Position numbers and translations under genes: made by a program
Shown here: piece after piece, positions 36,691-46,919 of the stretch
Layout of the letters: each line of letters opens with the position of its first letter
How positions within the stretch are numbered: position 1 is the first letter of the stretch
Assembly: GCA_035610365.1 (NCBI GenBank)
Contig: CM069432.1
Span: 189,147,027-189,211,026, forward strand
Origin: Aquatica leii
Taxonomy: Eukaryota > Arthropoda > Insecta > Coleoptera > Lampyridae
DNA length: 64,000 bases
Reading direction: 5' to 3'
Notes under the pieces: model-generated
The model's input: only the letters and a program-made list of their open reading frames with translations
The model's database searches: none
Told to the model about the DNA's origin: nothing

Positions 36691-37399
36691 AAATCCATAT
36701 CTTAAAAGGAAAGAAAGATACGTTAAAAAATAACAATTTTTCTCTAAATTCTTTTGACTTGTTTATATCCGGAATGCTGCATCTTATTTAAATTATCTTT
36801 GGATTTATGTAAAAAGAAGTGTTAGCTTACTCACAATATATTTCAGTGGCCTGAAGAAGTTCACGCCTTGTACACTAAACGTCGCCATAATAAAATCTTG
36901 AGTGGTTTAATTGCTCCTCCTAGTGAAGAACTTCCTACAATCTAAGTCATTACCAGGCAAATCTTCACCGATTGTTGTTTATTGAACCAATCGCTAACAA
37001 TTATTTATAAATCCAAATTTACAAATAATAACATTTTAGCGATAAGAATATTGTTTTGTAAAAGTAAAGAACTTTCTAACAATTTGAAACAAACTGTGAA
37101 ATATCTGTAAGACTCGAAGTTTTGGAACATGAATCATGGTTAGTAATAATTATGAATAATAAAATGTAAAAATTATAATAAATCTTTCTTTTGTGAGTAC
37201 TTAAAAATCCCTTCACATTTAAAAATCAATTTATTAGAATTAAATAAGCGAAATATAAATCAAAGCTAAAAAAGTGGAGAATTCGGTAAAACTGATTCTA
37301 CTGAACTAAAGAAAAGAAAACAAAAACGTTTTACATTTTTAAATTAATTATAATAAAAGTGAATTAAATTTGCGACCCGAAATAATAACAATAATCTTC
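36691..37399. other. Spacer with one hammerhead-like motif
   Basis: AT-rich and non-coding. The motif at 36848-36886 is the only structure recognised. Confidence 0.4.
36848..36886 (+). ncRNA. Hammerhead-ribozyme-like motif
   Basis: The order is GGC, CTGAAGA (a legal CUGANGA box), A, an 18-base stem-II region with poor pairing, TAA-ACGT-C, then GCC. GGC/GCC can form stem I and the ACGT palindrome is intact. The expected GAA reads TAA (G12 changed), so cleavage is doubtful. It clearly belongs with the copies at 13109 and 45832, sharing the GGC-CTGA and ACGT-H-GCC flanks. Confidence 0.45.
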
Positions 37400-40300
37400 C
37401 GTGTAATAAATACCTAATGGACATGATAAGTCTTCTTACTATGGCCCAAATTACTCGTAACATAAGTACGTACTAAAACTTGGTCACCTTCTTTAAACTG
37501 CTGACCTGCAGTCCTATGTGCGTCAAATGCGGCCTTTCGTTGGCCTTACTTTGTATCGATTTTAGTCTTAGCAACTAACCGTATTTTTGATAGACCTTTT
37601 TTCTCTGTAGGATTAATTGACACTTCGTTGTCCAATATAGAGTTCGTCACACCTCGTGGCGAGTAACCAAACAATTATTCGTAAGGTGACTTTCCAGTTG
37701 ATGAATTTGTTGTTGAATTCAGTCCCCAACAAATGATCGAAACGTTTTCGTCCCATCTTTCTTTGTCATCGGCGCAAGCTGATAACGACCCTAATATTGT
37801 TCGATTATAAATTTTAACCTGCCCATTTGCTCTCGTAGTTGCCGTAGCATTCAAAACCGCTTTCATAAACACAAACTTGGTGAACGAGTCTACGAGGACA
37901 ATAAGGTGCATGTTTTTTTTCTTTGATTTTACAAATGGACCGATGTGTAACGTATCGAATGGGACGGTCACTTTATCAATTAGATGCATATACCCTGTCG
38001 TTTTACACCTGGTTCTTTGTTGTAGAAGTATAGCAGACAGCACGATATGTATTTCTTTAAGTATCGTTGCATTCCCGAAAACCAATATAGTTTGGAAATT
38101 GCCGACATAGTCTTTTCCAAACCCATGTGACCTTCACCGTCGTGGAAATGTAATACGATTTGCCTCCTGACAACTTTAGGTGCTACGCATCTCTTTTCGC
38201 CGTCTATATTCTTATAAAGTTGGTTATTAACAAGACTAAAACTTTCATGTATATTCTGTTCTTCGACGTCACTTGGTGGTTTGGAGAGAATATCAATAAG
38301 GAATTTACATCTGTCGTCAGTTACCTGAGCATTTAAAATCCAATCTCCGTTGTTTATGTTTATTGCATTTACAGTGACTACTGAAGGTTCTATTAGATTT
38401 CTGCTTAATTAGTCGGCATGTAACATTTTACTTCCAGGTCAATATTCGACTTCAAATAAATATTCTTGTATGCTGAGCCACCATTTACCAATTCTTGAGA
38501 CTAAATCTTTTTAAGATAGTGTGGTACGTAAGGCGTTTAAAATGAAACTTTAAACCGAATTCCCACGAGGTACACTCAAAAAGTTTTTATTGTATAAAAC
38601 ACATTCAATTCATAAGAGTGGTATCTTTGTTCTTCCTTTGTTGTTTGTATATAATACATGACAGGCTTAAGCGTATCATTTTTTTTCGTTTCAAACAGTA
38701 TGCCACCAAGCCCCACTTAAACGCATCCGTGTGAACTTCCGTTTTCAACGTCGGATCGTAAATTGCCAATATAGGTCGAGATACTAGCTTGGTTTTAGAT
38801 ATTCGAAAGCTATACTTTGTTCGTCACTCCATCTAAAACCTTCATCCTTCTTTGTTAGGATGGTTAAAAGCTTTGCTATCGTTGCAAACCCTTTTACATA
38901 TTTTCTAAAATAGCTAACTAACCCCAAAAACTGACGGACTGACCGGATGTCTGTTGGAACGGGAAGTCTTTCCACTGCGACAATTTTGTTCTTCTCTGGT
39001 TACACTCCTTTGCTACTGACTTCGTGACCTAGATACTCTATCATTTTCATAAAAAAATGACATTTTGAAAGGCGTAACGTAAACCCTGCTCTTCTAATAG
39101 ATTCAAGAACTAGGCGTAAATTTAGAAGACCTTTTTGAAAATCTTCCGCTGACAAGAAAATATCATGCATGTACGCAAGTGCTTTTCCATAGCAGAGGTT
39201 CCCAAGGATTTTATTAACTGTTCTTTAAAAATTGCCGGTGCGTTACTTAAACCGAATGGAACCTAAAGATATTATGTTGTTTTTAACTAGATCACCAACT
39301 ATCTCCCTCATAACTTTTCGTTCATTGTGAGAAAGCCGGTAAGGACGGTAAACTACTGAGCTATCGTCATTAAAATGTATTGACATTTTTAGAATACTCG
39401 TTTTCTCTTTAACTAGTATTCTGCGCGAAACAGTCACAAAATTCGTTAATTAACTCGATTAGCATTTCAATTTCTTGTGGCTTTAATTTTCGTTAAAAAT
39501 AATGTCGTCTACCGAAAAACTGTTCCCGATTTGGTTACTACTTACGCCCGTCGTTAAACAAGAAATTGAAGCTTTATCTTCGAAACACAGTGATGATCTA
39601 AGTAATATGTTTTTTGTACTTACTTGTATACCTTGCACGCCTACGGCAAACTTTCGCTAAATGTCCTAGACATTTACATGAAGTACATTCAATCTTTGGT
39701 TTTGGGCACTTGTTCGAGATGTGTCCCACTTCTCTACAGTTGTAACACTTCTGTGCACTTTTTCCATGCAGCATTGGCTTCTTGCGTAGTTGCTCTTCTA
39801 ATCTATCAACTAAAGGTCGCCGATAAGACATGTTCTTTAGGTGTTGACTGGTACCAGCAACAGCGCAATTTTCAGGCTTTAAGATTGACAAGTACTCTGC
39901 ATATATCGCGTCCGGTGTTTCGTATTTACCTGCCTTAGCGGCTACTTGAATACTTTGCTTTCCGATACCATCTATCACGCATGATACAGACATTTTATTC
40001 GTTATCTCACAAGCGTTCCATCTTATCAAAGTAATAACCAGACCAGGTCTCATCCGGTTCTTTAAACCTGTTAACAAGTTGTAACCTGCGTTGGATTTTA
40101 GCAGTGAATCTTTTATGTAAGACCCCGTAATTAGATTCATCTGGCTGAATTTTCTGTTTTCTGTTTTTTTTACGATTAGTTCGATGTTAGCATCGAAAAC
40201 GTTTTACTCGTTATTTTATTACTTTTGATTTAAGTTTATTTGTATTTTATAGTTATTTCACAATTATTACTGGTATTTTTTTTGAATGCATAAAGTTCCG

Positions 40301-42100
40301 TGGTTTTGATTTTGATTTAGTGTTTGTACTTCTGGTTATCTCATTAGAAAAACAACTATATAATTTACGACTTCCTTTTGGAATGTAATGTGATCAATTT
40401 TTCTTGGTATCTATACTTTTGTTTATGTTGAGTTCTTTTACGAGCGCGATTGCGAACCACCTGATAATTTAGCGAGGTAAGCGTTTTCGGTGAGAAGTTT
40501 TTCTTTCTTTCGAAGGCCTACGTGACAAGACGCACTTGGCCATTATATTTTTCATCTTTGTTAATTTACTTGGTTCAGTGTTGCATCTTTTACAAAGATT
40601 TTACGGCGCAAGTTCGTTGAATTAAGTGGGATCACGAGGTATTATAAGGAGTAAAATTTTGTTTTTGGGGGATCAATCTTTTTGTCGCAATTAAGAATAC
40701 CGGGTACCGGAATGTAGTCAAGTGTTCGGGGTGTTTTACCCTACCGTTAGGCAATACCGCGGAAGTTAAACAAATGGTGCCGTGAAAATTGAGTGGTGTG
40801 ATGGGAAATAGTAATTTTCCAAATTCGTAATTTTACGGTTTAAGGAACTTCATGGTATCCATAATAAAACTCACGTTTGAGTTGGATTTATTATCGATGT
40901 TTTGTGTGAAAAATCCTGTCTTCGCTTTTATGCGGATTTCAAGTAAATAGTGAAAAAATCTTCCGCCGGAATTCTATTGTTTGGGGATCCCACCGAGCTT
41001 GTATTCGACTACTGAACACCTAGACCGACCCGAGTTCAATCTAACTTCGTAGCTTCTGGAACCGCTGTGGCCGACAGTTTATCTGGAGTATACAATTGAG
41101 TAAAGGTATTTATCGAATTTGTTATTACCGTGAAGTGAACCGCGATCGATATGATTTAAAAGCTTTGATTTGAGCCGATTGAATTACGACTAACTTTGAT
41201 TATTTCAAGAAACACTTGAAGGTGTTTGCGTGAAGTTCGCTTTAATTAATTAATTTTGTTTTGTGTATGTAAAAGTAAGCCTTATTCATGCATGAAAGAT
41301 AATGTAACATATAATTTGTTTGGACGTTTAGTTCGAAGCAAAGTTTCGGACGTATATTTTATGACTTTGTATTTTTTTTTATTTTTGTTTGTTGTTTGCG
41401 GATTAAGTATGCGGACAAGGCCTTGAATTTTATTATTGTTGTGTATTATTGAAAAATAAGTGAACGCTTTATTTTCTTTTATATATATTTGAATTTTTAT
41501 ATTCAGTTTGTGAATTTTTATTTCATTTATTATTTTTATTCAAATTTGTTGGATATTCATTATTTTTTTAAATTTATTTTTAATATTATTCAGTCAATAA
41601 ATGTTAAATTGTTAAACTGTAAAGAGCTTTTATTCATTCAGCTGCCGCGTACGAAAATTTTTAAGAACATTTCAGAATTTAGCCAGTTACAACTCGAGGT
41701 AAGTTCAGGGGTTGTAACCAACCATATGAGCTTTTGGATTATCAGGGGTCCGGAAGCTACAATCATCGTGTCCTTGATTGGCGCCCTAACCGATTTTGAG
41801 TCTTTTACCGTTTTATTTCGATTTTATGTCAATCTCGTTTCCAAGTTTACACGGAATTTTAAAATATAACCCACCCCGTCTCCACTGAGCAGCGGCACAA
41901 CATCATTTATGTTACCTCATTTCAGACAGTGACTTTGTTTTAACTTTGGCATGTAACAAAGTGCTCTTAGGGTGGTAGCAAAATCTTGATGCTCGCAAAA
42001 TGATTTAATCAACAGTTTTTTCCACTGCATCCAAGTGAGTTGATAAGAGGGTAAATTATCATACCATCGTCGAGCTAAACCACCTAAGCGACTTTGCATG
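37400..42100 (-). mobile_element. Ty3/gypsy retrotransposon fossil with nested insert
   Basis: In minus-strand order: gag N-part (42099-41917, RLGGLARRWYDNLPSYQLTWMQWKKLLIKSF, quoted in part), a foreign block, and gag C-part with two zinc knuckles (CYNCREVGHISNKC, CTSCKCLGHLAKVC; 40140-39598). Then comes the RT start (39437, EMxIxF-DDSSVVYRPYRLS), RT/RNase H connection (38975: FLGLVSYFRKYVKGFATIAKLL) and integrase (38085-37675: DTLHIGPF, VDSFTKFVFMKAV). The whole pol order is recognisable. No clear LTR pair was found. It is broken, with many breaks, and probably old. Confidence 0.85.
40165..41905 (+). mobile_element. Possible LTR-type block nested in gypsy gag
   Basis: This ~1.7-kb non-coding stretch separates the two gag pieces of the surrounding fossil. 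Near its right part it carries TTGGCGCCCTAACC (about 41778), resembling a primer-binding site, preceded by T-rich sequence. It may be an LTR plus leader of another element inserted in gag. Its edges are not defined by a visible target duplication. Confidence 0.4.
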
Positions 42101-42475
42101 AAATATATAGTAGTTTGTTTGTATAATTTTTACTATTCTTACTGTATAAATAATTAGCACAGATCTTCTCAATGGAGTATTCTTAATAAGGCCCATTTAG
42201 TCTTATTTGGATTTTTTTAAGAACTATATGCGATTCATTTATTCATTGATTCATTCATTTTTAATTTTTTCTGTGTTAAGTATATTTAATAAAAAAAGGT
42301 ATTAACAATTATGGAACTGAGAAGCTTGAAAAAATAATACAAAAGTTTGTTCGCAACATTTTTAAATATAAGATTATTTTTATCAAACATATATATATTT
42401 AGTTTAGACATAAAACTTTCACCATAAAAATATTAAATTATTTTTAGGGTAAATGGTGTATTATTAATTTAATTT

Positions 42476-42516
42476 TTGCCTGACGAAGAACTTGGATAAA
42501 GTTCGAAAGCTAGCAA
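42476..42516 (+). ncRNA. Dimer-type hammerhead ribozyme candidate, unit 1
   Basis: TTGC (42476-42479) and GCAA (42513-42516) pair as stem I. CTGACGA (42480-42486) is a consensus CUGANGA box, followed by one extra A. GAACTT/AAGTTC with loop GGATA form a perfect 6-bp stem II. GAA (42505-42507) is followed by the palindrome AGCT and A. The palindrome can only form stem III between two copies, as in small dimeric hammerheads described from Penelope-like elements. The predicted cut is after A42512. Confidence 0.65.
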
Positions 42517-42543
42517 TTATATTTCTAAATAAAAATTTAATGT

Positions 42544-42584
42544 TTGCCTGACGAAGAACTTGGATAAAGTTCGAAAGCTAGCAA
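42544..42584 (+). ncRNA. Dimer-type hammerhead ribozyme candidate, unit 2
   Basis: Identical to unit 1, 68 bases downstream, with all core and pairing positions kept. A transcript across both units would hold the two halves needed for a tandem dimer. The predicted cut is after A42580. Confidence 0.65.
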
Positions 42585-42635
42585 TTATATTTCTAAATAA
42601 ATAATACACCATTTACCCTAAAAATAATTTAATAT

Positions 42636-43919
42636 ATTTAGTTTTTATCATAATTTTACATTAGTGCTGATAATAAAATTACATACGTTAAAACAGACTA
42701 TTTAAAAAACTAGAGAAAATTCCTATAGAAAACTATAAAACAAAGGTCATACCAAAGGATGTATGTATATTTATTTTATATGTTATTGATAAATTGAATT
42801 AAAATTTTAATAAATCTCAAAGGTTTATATCAATGGAAGCCGAAGCAAAACCAAAAATTTTCGTATACAACAACATTTGCTCTGAAAATTCATTTCTTCT
42901 TTTCATTTGTTTCTACATAAATTTCTTTGATTAAAACTTTTTTTTTTTGAATTAGTAATAAATAGGCAGTTTTATATTGCACTTTTTATTAACCTATTTT
43001 ATTATGTTTTATTAATTTATTTTTAATAAGAAATTTCCAGGAGGTTCCTAAACTTTTCTATAGGTAAAACATTTCTTAAAATTTACCTATTAAAACCCAT
43101 ATAAAGCTTTACTTTAATCCCTATAAAATTTCTATGGGTTTGAATACATTTTCTGTAAGTCATTTACAACAGGGTGGTAATAAAGGCAATTTTAACATTT
43201 ATCATTGCGACAGTAGTTCGTTCGTTGCCGCTAGAATCTTAAATTGAATCGCCTATTGGGTGTTTCAAGATTTTTAGATTAAAACTTTCTTATTCTGTTA
43301 TAAGCATGGTTTGAAAATAAATTCACTATGTTACAAGTATCAATACACATTAAGCTTTATCTGGGACCATGTACTTGCGATATGCTTTACAAATTATTAC
43401 AATATTTCCAGAAAAACAAAATACACGTTTTTATAATCCACTTTCTTAACAAGTCGGGTTGAAGAAACTGTGCATGCATGGCGGTAATGTATGACTGTAA
43501 AATAAAAATTGTTGGTGGAGATAAAAATTCATTCTTGTGGTGTATTTGAATGGTTTATAACAATTATACTTATTTTATAATGACGAGTGGGTCTTATTAA
43601 GGGACCGGGCCTAATTAGGCGCACCTGCTTTATATCTTATTGTAACAATTATAAAATACAAAAAAATATTTACATAAAAGCAGTTTAATGTCAAGATTAT
43701 AAACTGTAAGTTTTTAAGTAATTCTTACTATTAATACAAATTGATGTAAAAAAAACAACAAATACTGTTAATAAAATGTCAGTTTTTGTTTTTAAAGTAA
43801 AAAAAGTAAAATTTTAGACTGTTGTATTTTATTATTTACACATGTTTATCACTATCAACTTTATTTCTTCTTACTGTTATTTCGTATTAATAAACTAATA
43901 AGTTCTTTGTTATTTGTTA
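42636..43919. other. Intergenic, no gene seen
   Basis: AT-rich and without coding signal. It is the 3' flank of the minus-strand protease homologue. Confidence 0.45.
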
Positions 43920-44996
43920 CTACTTCTCGCTGAAACCTTCTGGTGGATCTGTTGGAATCCATATATATGCATCTGTAACTGACTTTGTTGTATTTAATGG
44001 TTTTTCTTCATTGTCAAATATTAATGGGTGTGCATCAATGGGTGTACAGTTTTCGGTTTCTTTATAAATATACGTAATTGATTCGTTGTTTTTAGTAGTA
44101 GTGCTGTCATATTGAGGTTCGCCAAATTTAATTATTTCTGTAATCCATGTTGCATAATCGCTGTTTTGAAAGTTGGCAAAAACGTCAACCGCAGTTTGTG
44201 AAGAAGAGTTGCAAACACCAACTTGAAATCCAACTAGAATTTCACCTGCTATTAACGGTTTACTAATAAATTTAACGTTACACATAATATTGTTTTTTAA
44301 CTCGCCTATTTTTTTCGATTGTTTCTGACAACTATATTTTGACCATTTTTCTAAGTAATATTTGTTGTTCTTATATATATTTGGATTTTGCCAATAAACC
44401 GTATAAGCTTTCGTCCACAAAAAAGAGTTTGAAAGTTTAACGGCATTGATACGTTCGTTAAAAGAAAAAAACGGAAAAACGTTTAAACATACTGGTCCAT
44501 TTTCATGAAATTGTAAGATTTTTCTAATTCTATGTAACGTTCCACCTTTTGACCAAAATACGCTACCAGCGCGCACTTCTAACTCATACCATTCATTTTG
44601 TTCAACAATACAATCTTGACCAGCGAGAATCCAGCTGGAAGAAACTATAACACCAGTGCAAGCAAAACGTTTTTCTAAATCATCATCCTTGTATGCATTT
44701 ATAGATAATGAAACTAGGTATGACATATGTAATCTATGTGGAGTAGATTTATTATGTTTCATTTCTTTGATTGAAATATGTTCTAAATTTTCTGGCATAC
44801 AATTTATCTGTTCTGTATTTTGATTTGTATTGCATTTACAATAACTAACTAAATCGGAGTTTACTTTATTCCTATGTATAAAATTTGGCGGTAAAATTAG
44901 TCCAATGCATAACGATAATATTATTGAGAGACTTACTACAACAACTGTAACCATTAACAAGATTTTTTCTAACCGAGATAATTTATATTTTGACAT
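43920..44996 (-). CDS. Membrane-anchored serine protease homologue, non-catalytic
   Basis: A single-exon, 358-residue protein. The first ATG of the frame is at 44996. A cytosolic KYKLSRLEK start is followed by one hydrophobic segment (about residues 12-35), predicting a type II membrane or uncleaved-signal protein. A trypsin-like (S1) domain spans about residues 90-290: YLVSLSIN, FACTGVIVSSSWILAGQDC (the CxG...AAHC region, Cys113-Cys129) and INAVKLSNSF (the DIAL region). The catalytic His is Gln127, the Asp position is not acidic, and the GDSGGP stretch is replaced by KFISKPLIAGEILVGF. It should therefore bind rather than cut. A ~65-residue polar tail follows. Clip-less serine protease homologues are frequent in insects. 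No partner can be inferred from the neighbours. Confidence 0.85.
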   Translation of the reverse strand: MSKYKLSRLEKILLMVTVVVVSLSIILSLCIGLILPPNFIHRNKVNSDLVSYCKCNTNQNTEQINCMPENLEHISIKEMKHNKSTPHRLHMSYLVSLSINAYKDDDLEKRFACTGVIVSSSWILAGQDCIVEQNEWYELEVRAGSVFWSKGGTLHRIRKILQFHENGPVCLNVFPFFSFNERINAVKLSNSFLWTKAYTVYWQNPNIYKNNKYYLEKWSKYSCQKQSKKIGELKNNIMCNVKFISKPLIAGEILVGFQVGVCNSSSQTAVDVFANFQNSDYATWITEIIKFGEPQYDSTTTKNNESITYIYKETENCTPIDAHPLIFDNEEKPLNTTKSVTDAYIWIPTDPPEGFSEK

Positions 44997-45148
44997 TGTC
45001 AAAAATTAACTTAGATAAATCAATATGCGTTTTTACCGACTAAAATTATAGGTTAAAGTGTACACAATATGGTAGTATTCGTTTCAACACTAATACTGAC
45101 GACACTTCTTTAATAACGGACTGAAAGACTTGTTATTACAAACAGTGA

Positions 45149-45176
45149 TAATTTATACCTTGACATTGTCAAAAAA
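45149..45176 (-). pseudogene. Duplicate of the protease homologue's start region
   Basis: Read on the minus strand, TTGACAATGTCA-GGTATAAATTATC encodes MSRYKLS. The real gene start 175 bases away reads TTGACAATGTCA-AATATAAATTATC, encoding MSKYKLS. Similarity stops after the seventh codon. It is either a partial tandem duplicate or the stub of a lost paralogue, and the frame closes within 20 codons. Confidence 0.65.
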
Positions 45177-45183
45177 GAAATTA

Positions 45184-45795
45184 CAACTATCCTACAAAAT
45201 GCAAGTACAAAAACTATTCAATCAATTGTTGTAATAATTGGATAGTAAGATAAACTCGGTTAGTAAAGTTAATATAATTATCCATTAATTAATGTTGCAC
45301 ATTTGTTATGATAAAAAAATTAATATCTTATTACAACTAGTTATGTATAAAAGTCGAAAAAAGCTGATTATTTACAACATAAATTACAATGTACAAACTA
45401 AGCTGGAAATACAATTTTGCATGTAAAATTAAAAGACCATAGAAACATATTACCTATAAAACATTATTTTATAAAAATGCTGGTATCAATGAAAATTATA
45501 AATAAATATAAATCATTTAAATTAAAATATGGTTTAGATTTACTATTATCTCTATCAATAATGCACAACATTAAATAAGTTTTAATAAGAATAAATTAGT
45601 GTTTATAAGTTTTTAAAATGACATTTTTAAAAGTAAAAGGTTATTCATAGTTTTTGATATCAGAAAATATTTACTAAGTATTTGGACGTTAAGTTTAAAT
45701 TGGAAATTACTGATTAAAATAATAAATTTATGAAATACGTAATTAGTCCTACTATTGTTAAATTCTAATAATTTAAGTAAATCCTTTAGTAGTAG
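45184..45795. other. Intergenic, no gene seen
   Basis: AT-rich and non-coding; the probable 5' flank of the protease homologue. Confidence 0.4.
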
Positions 45796-45905
45796 AAGAG
45801 GCAAAGAAAACTACTGCATGTGCTTTCTTAAGGCGACGTTTCGTAAAAATCGAGTGTCTACTTCATCAGGCTAACTGTATTTATTAGAAGAAAAACTACA
45901 AAGTA
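45796..45905 (-). mobile_element. Fragment homologous to 6631-6922 element interior
   Basis: GAAAACTACT, CTTTCTTAAGG-GACGTTTCGT and TTCATCAGGC match the interior of the inverted-repeat element at 6665-6745. The inverted arms are absent here. It carries the better-preserved hammerhead-like motif of this subfamily. Confidence 0.6.
45832..45872 (-). ncRNA. Hammerhead-ribozyme-like motif, core intact
   Basis: On the minus strand: AGC, CTGATGA, A, stem II GTAGA/TTTAC (5 bp including a G-U pair) with a 9-base loop, GAA, palindrome ACGT, C, GCC. The CUGANGA box, GAA and palindrome are all consensus. Stem I has only GC/GC clearly paired; the 3' side GCCTTAA suggests the ancestral 5' side was TTAAGGC. 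It could be active as a dimer, though weakly. Confidence 0.55.
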
Positions 45906-46919
45906 GAAAAGGCAGTGACAATGGTAAACATTATAAACTATTATTACTTTTTTTAAAGAAACACTAGAGTTCATTTCAAGACTAAAGAACCGCTGCGCAG
46001 AAACCAACTTTGTTTAGAATTTCAATGCATTGTCCAACCTGCAAACGTTTGCACTTTTCATGCAGCGTGTACAGTGTGCGCATTAATAAATTAAAGATTA
46101 ACCATTACATTAAGTTGACACATTGTTTACAGCAGATGTTTTTAGGTAGAATTTCATTCGCATAATCTGGCATAATCGTAAAATTCCAAATTTATACGAC
46201 GCGCACCTAACGGTTCTTTAGTCCTGAAATGATCGCTACTTAATAGCAAATAGACAGTAACTTACGGAAAACAAGAAACAATTAGCGTGATCCGTCAAAC
46301 AACGTCATTAAATAAAAACCAATAAATAACGAAAAAAACACTTAATATAAATTATGCAATAACATGCTAAACTATGAAACTAACATTACGAATCACAAAA
46401 AATTTCTGACTTTGTTAGGCTTTTGGTTATCTATTCAGTGCTATGAATTTAAATATTTATAACACAATTTGCGTTGTTGTAAATGTGCACGCCTGACGAC
46501 AAAGAGTTTTCAACAGATGATTCTTGAATGTTCATGCTTTCCGATGAAGATTACTCAACAAAACATTATTTTCTCGATATTTTATTGGTAGTCTTGTTGA
46601 TGTTCATGAACGACAACAAGAAATTGTTAACAAAAATGCATTGACTGTGCATACTTGAAATATTTTTAGCAGAACATAATTTCTTAATATTTTACTAGCA
46701 ATTTTAGTAGTGTTTTCGTAACTTCTAATGGGCCTATGGGCGAAGCCTTTCTGCGCGACTTTCTAAAGACGGCGTTTCAGAACACTACTTTTGTATTATA
46801 TTTGCAAGAATAGATTGTCGTGTGAATTATGTGTACAGTGCATATCACGTGACAGATCATTTAAGAATTGGGCCATCCTCAACTGAGTAGTATCTTTAAC
46901 AATAATTAATGAAACCTAC
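45906..46919. other. Intergenic, no gene seen
   Basis: A half motif GAAACGCCGTC (minus strand, near 46760) resembles the 3' half of the hammerhead-like family, without the 5' box. Nothing coding. Confidence 0.4.

Larger units (their letters stand above)
42430..42635. mobile_element. Inverted-repeat element carrying two ribozyme-like units
   Basis: Perfect 36-bp inverted arms occupy 42430-42465 and 42600-42635 (outer sequence AATTATTTTTAGGGTAAATG on the plus strand). Between them lie two head-to-tail units with a 68-base period. About 59 bases (from TTTGCCTGACG to CTAAATAAA) are identical between units. There is no coding capacity. The size, about 206 bp, and the palindromic ends suggest a very small non-autonomous element or a fold-back copy of a Penelope terminal repeat. 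Confidence 0.85.
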
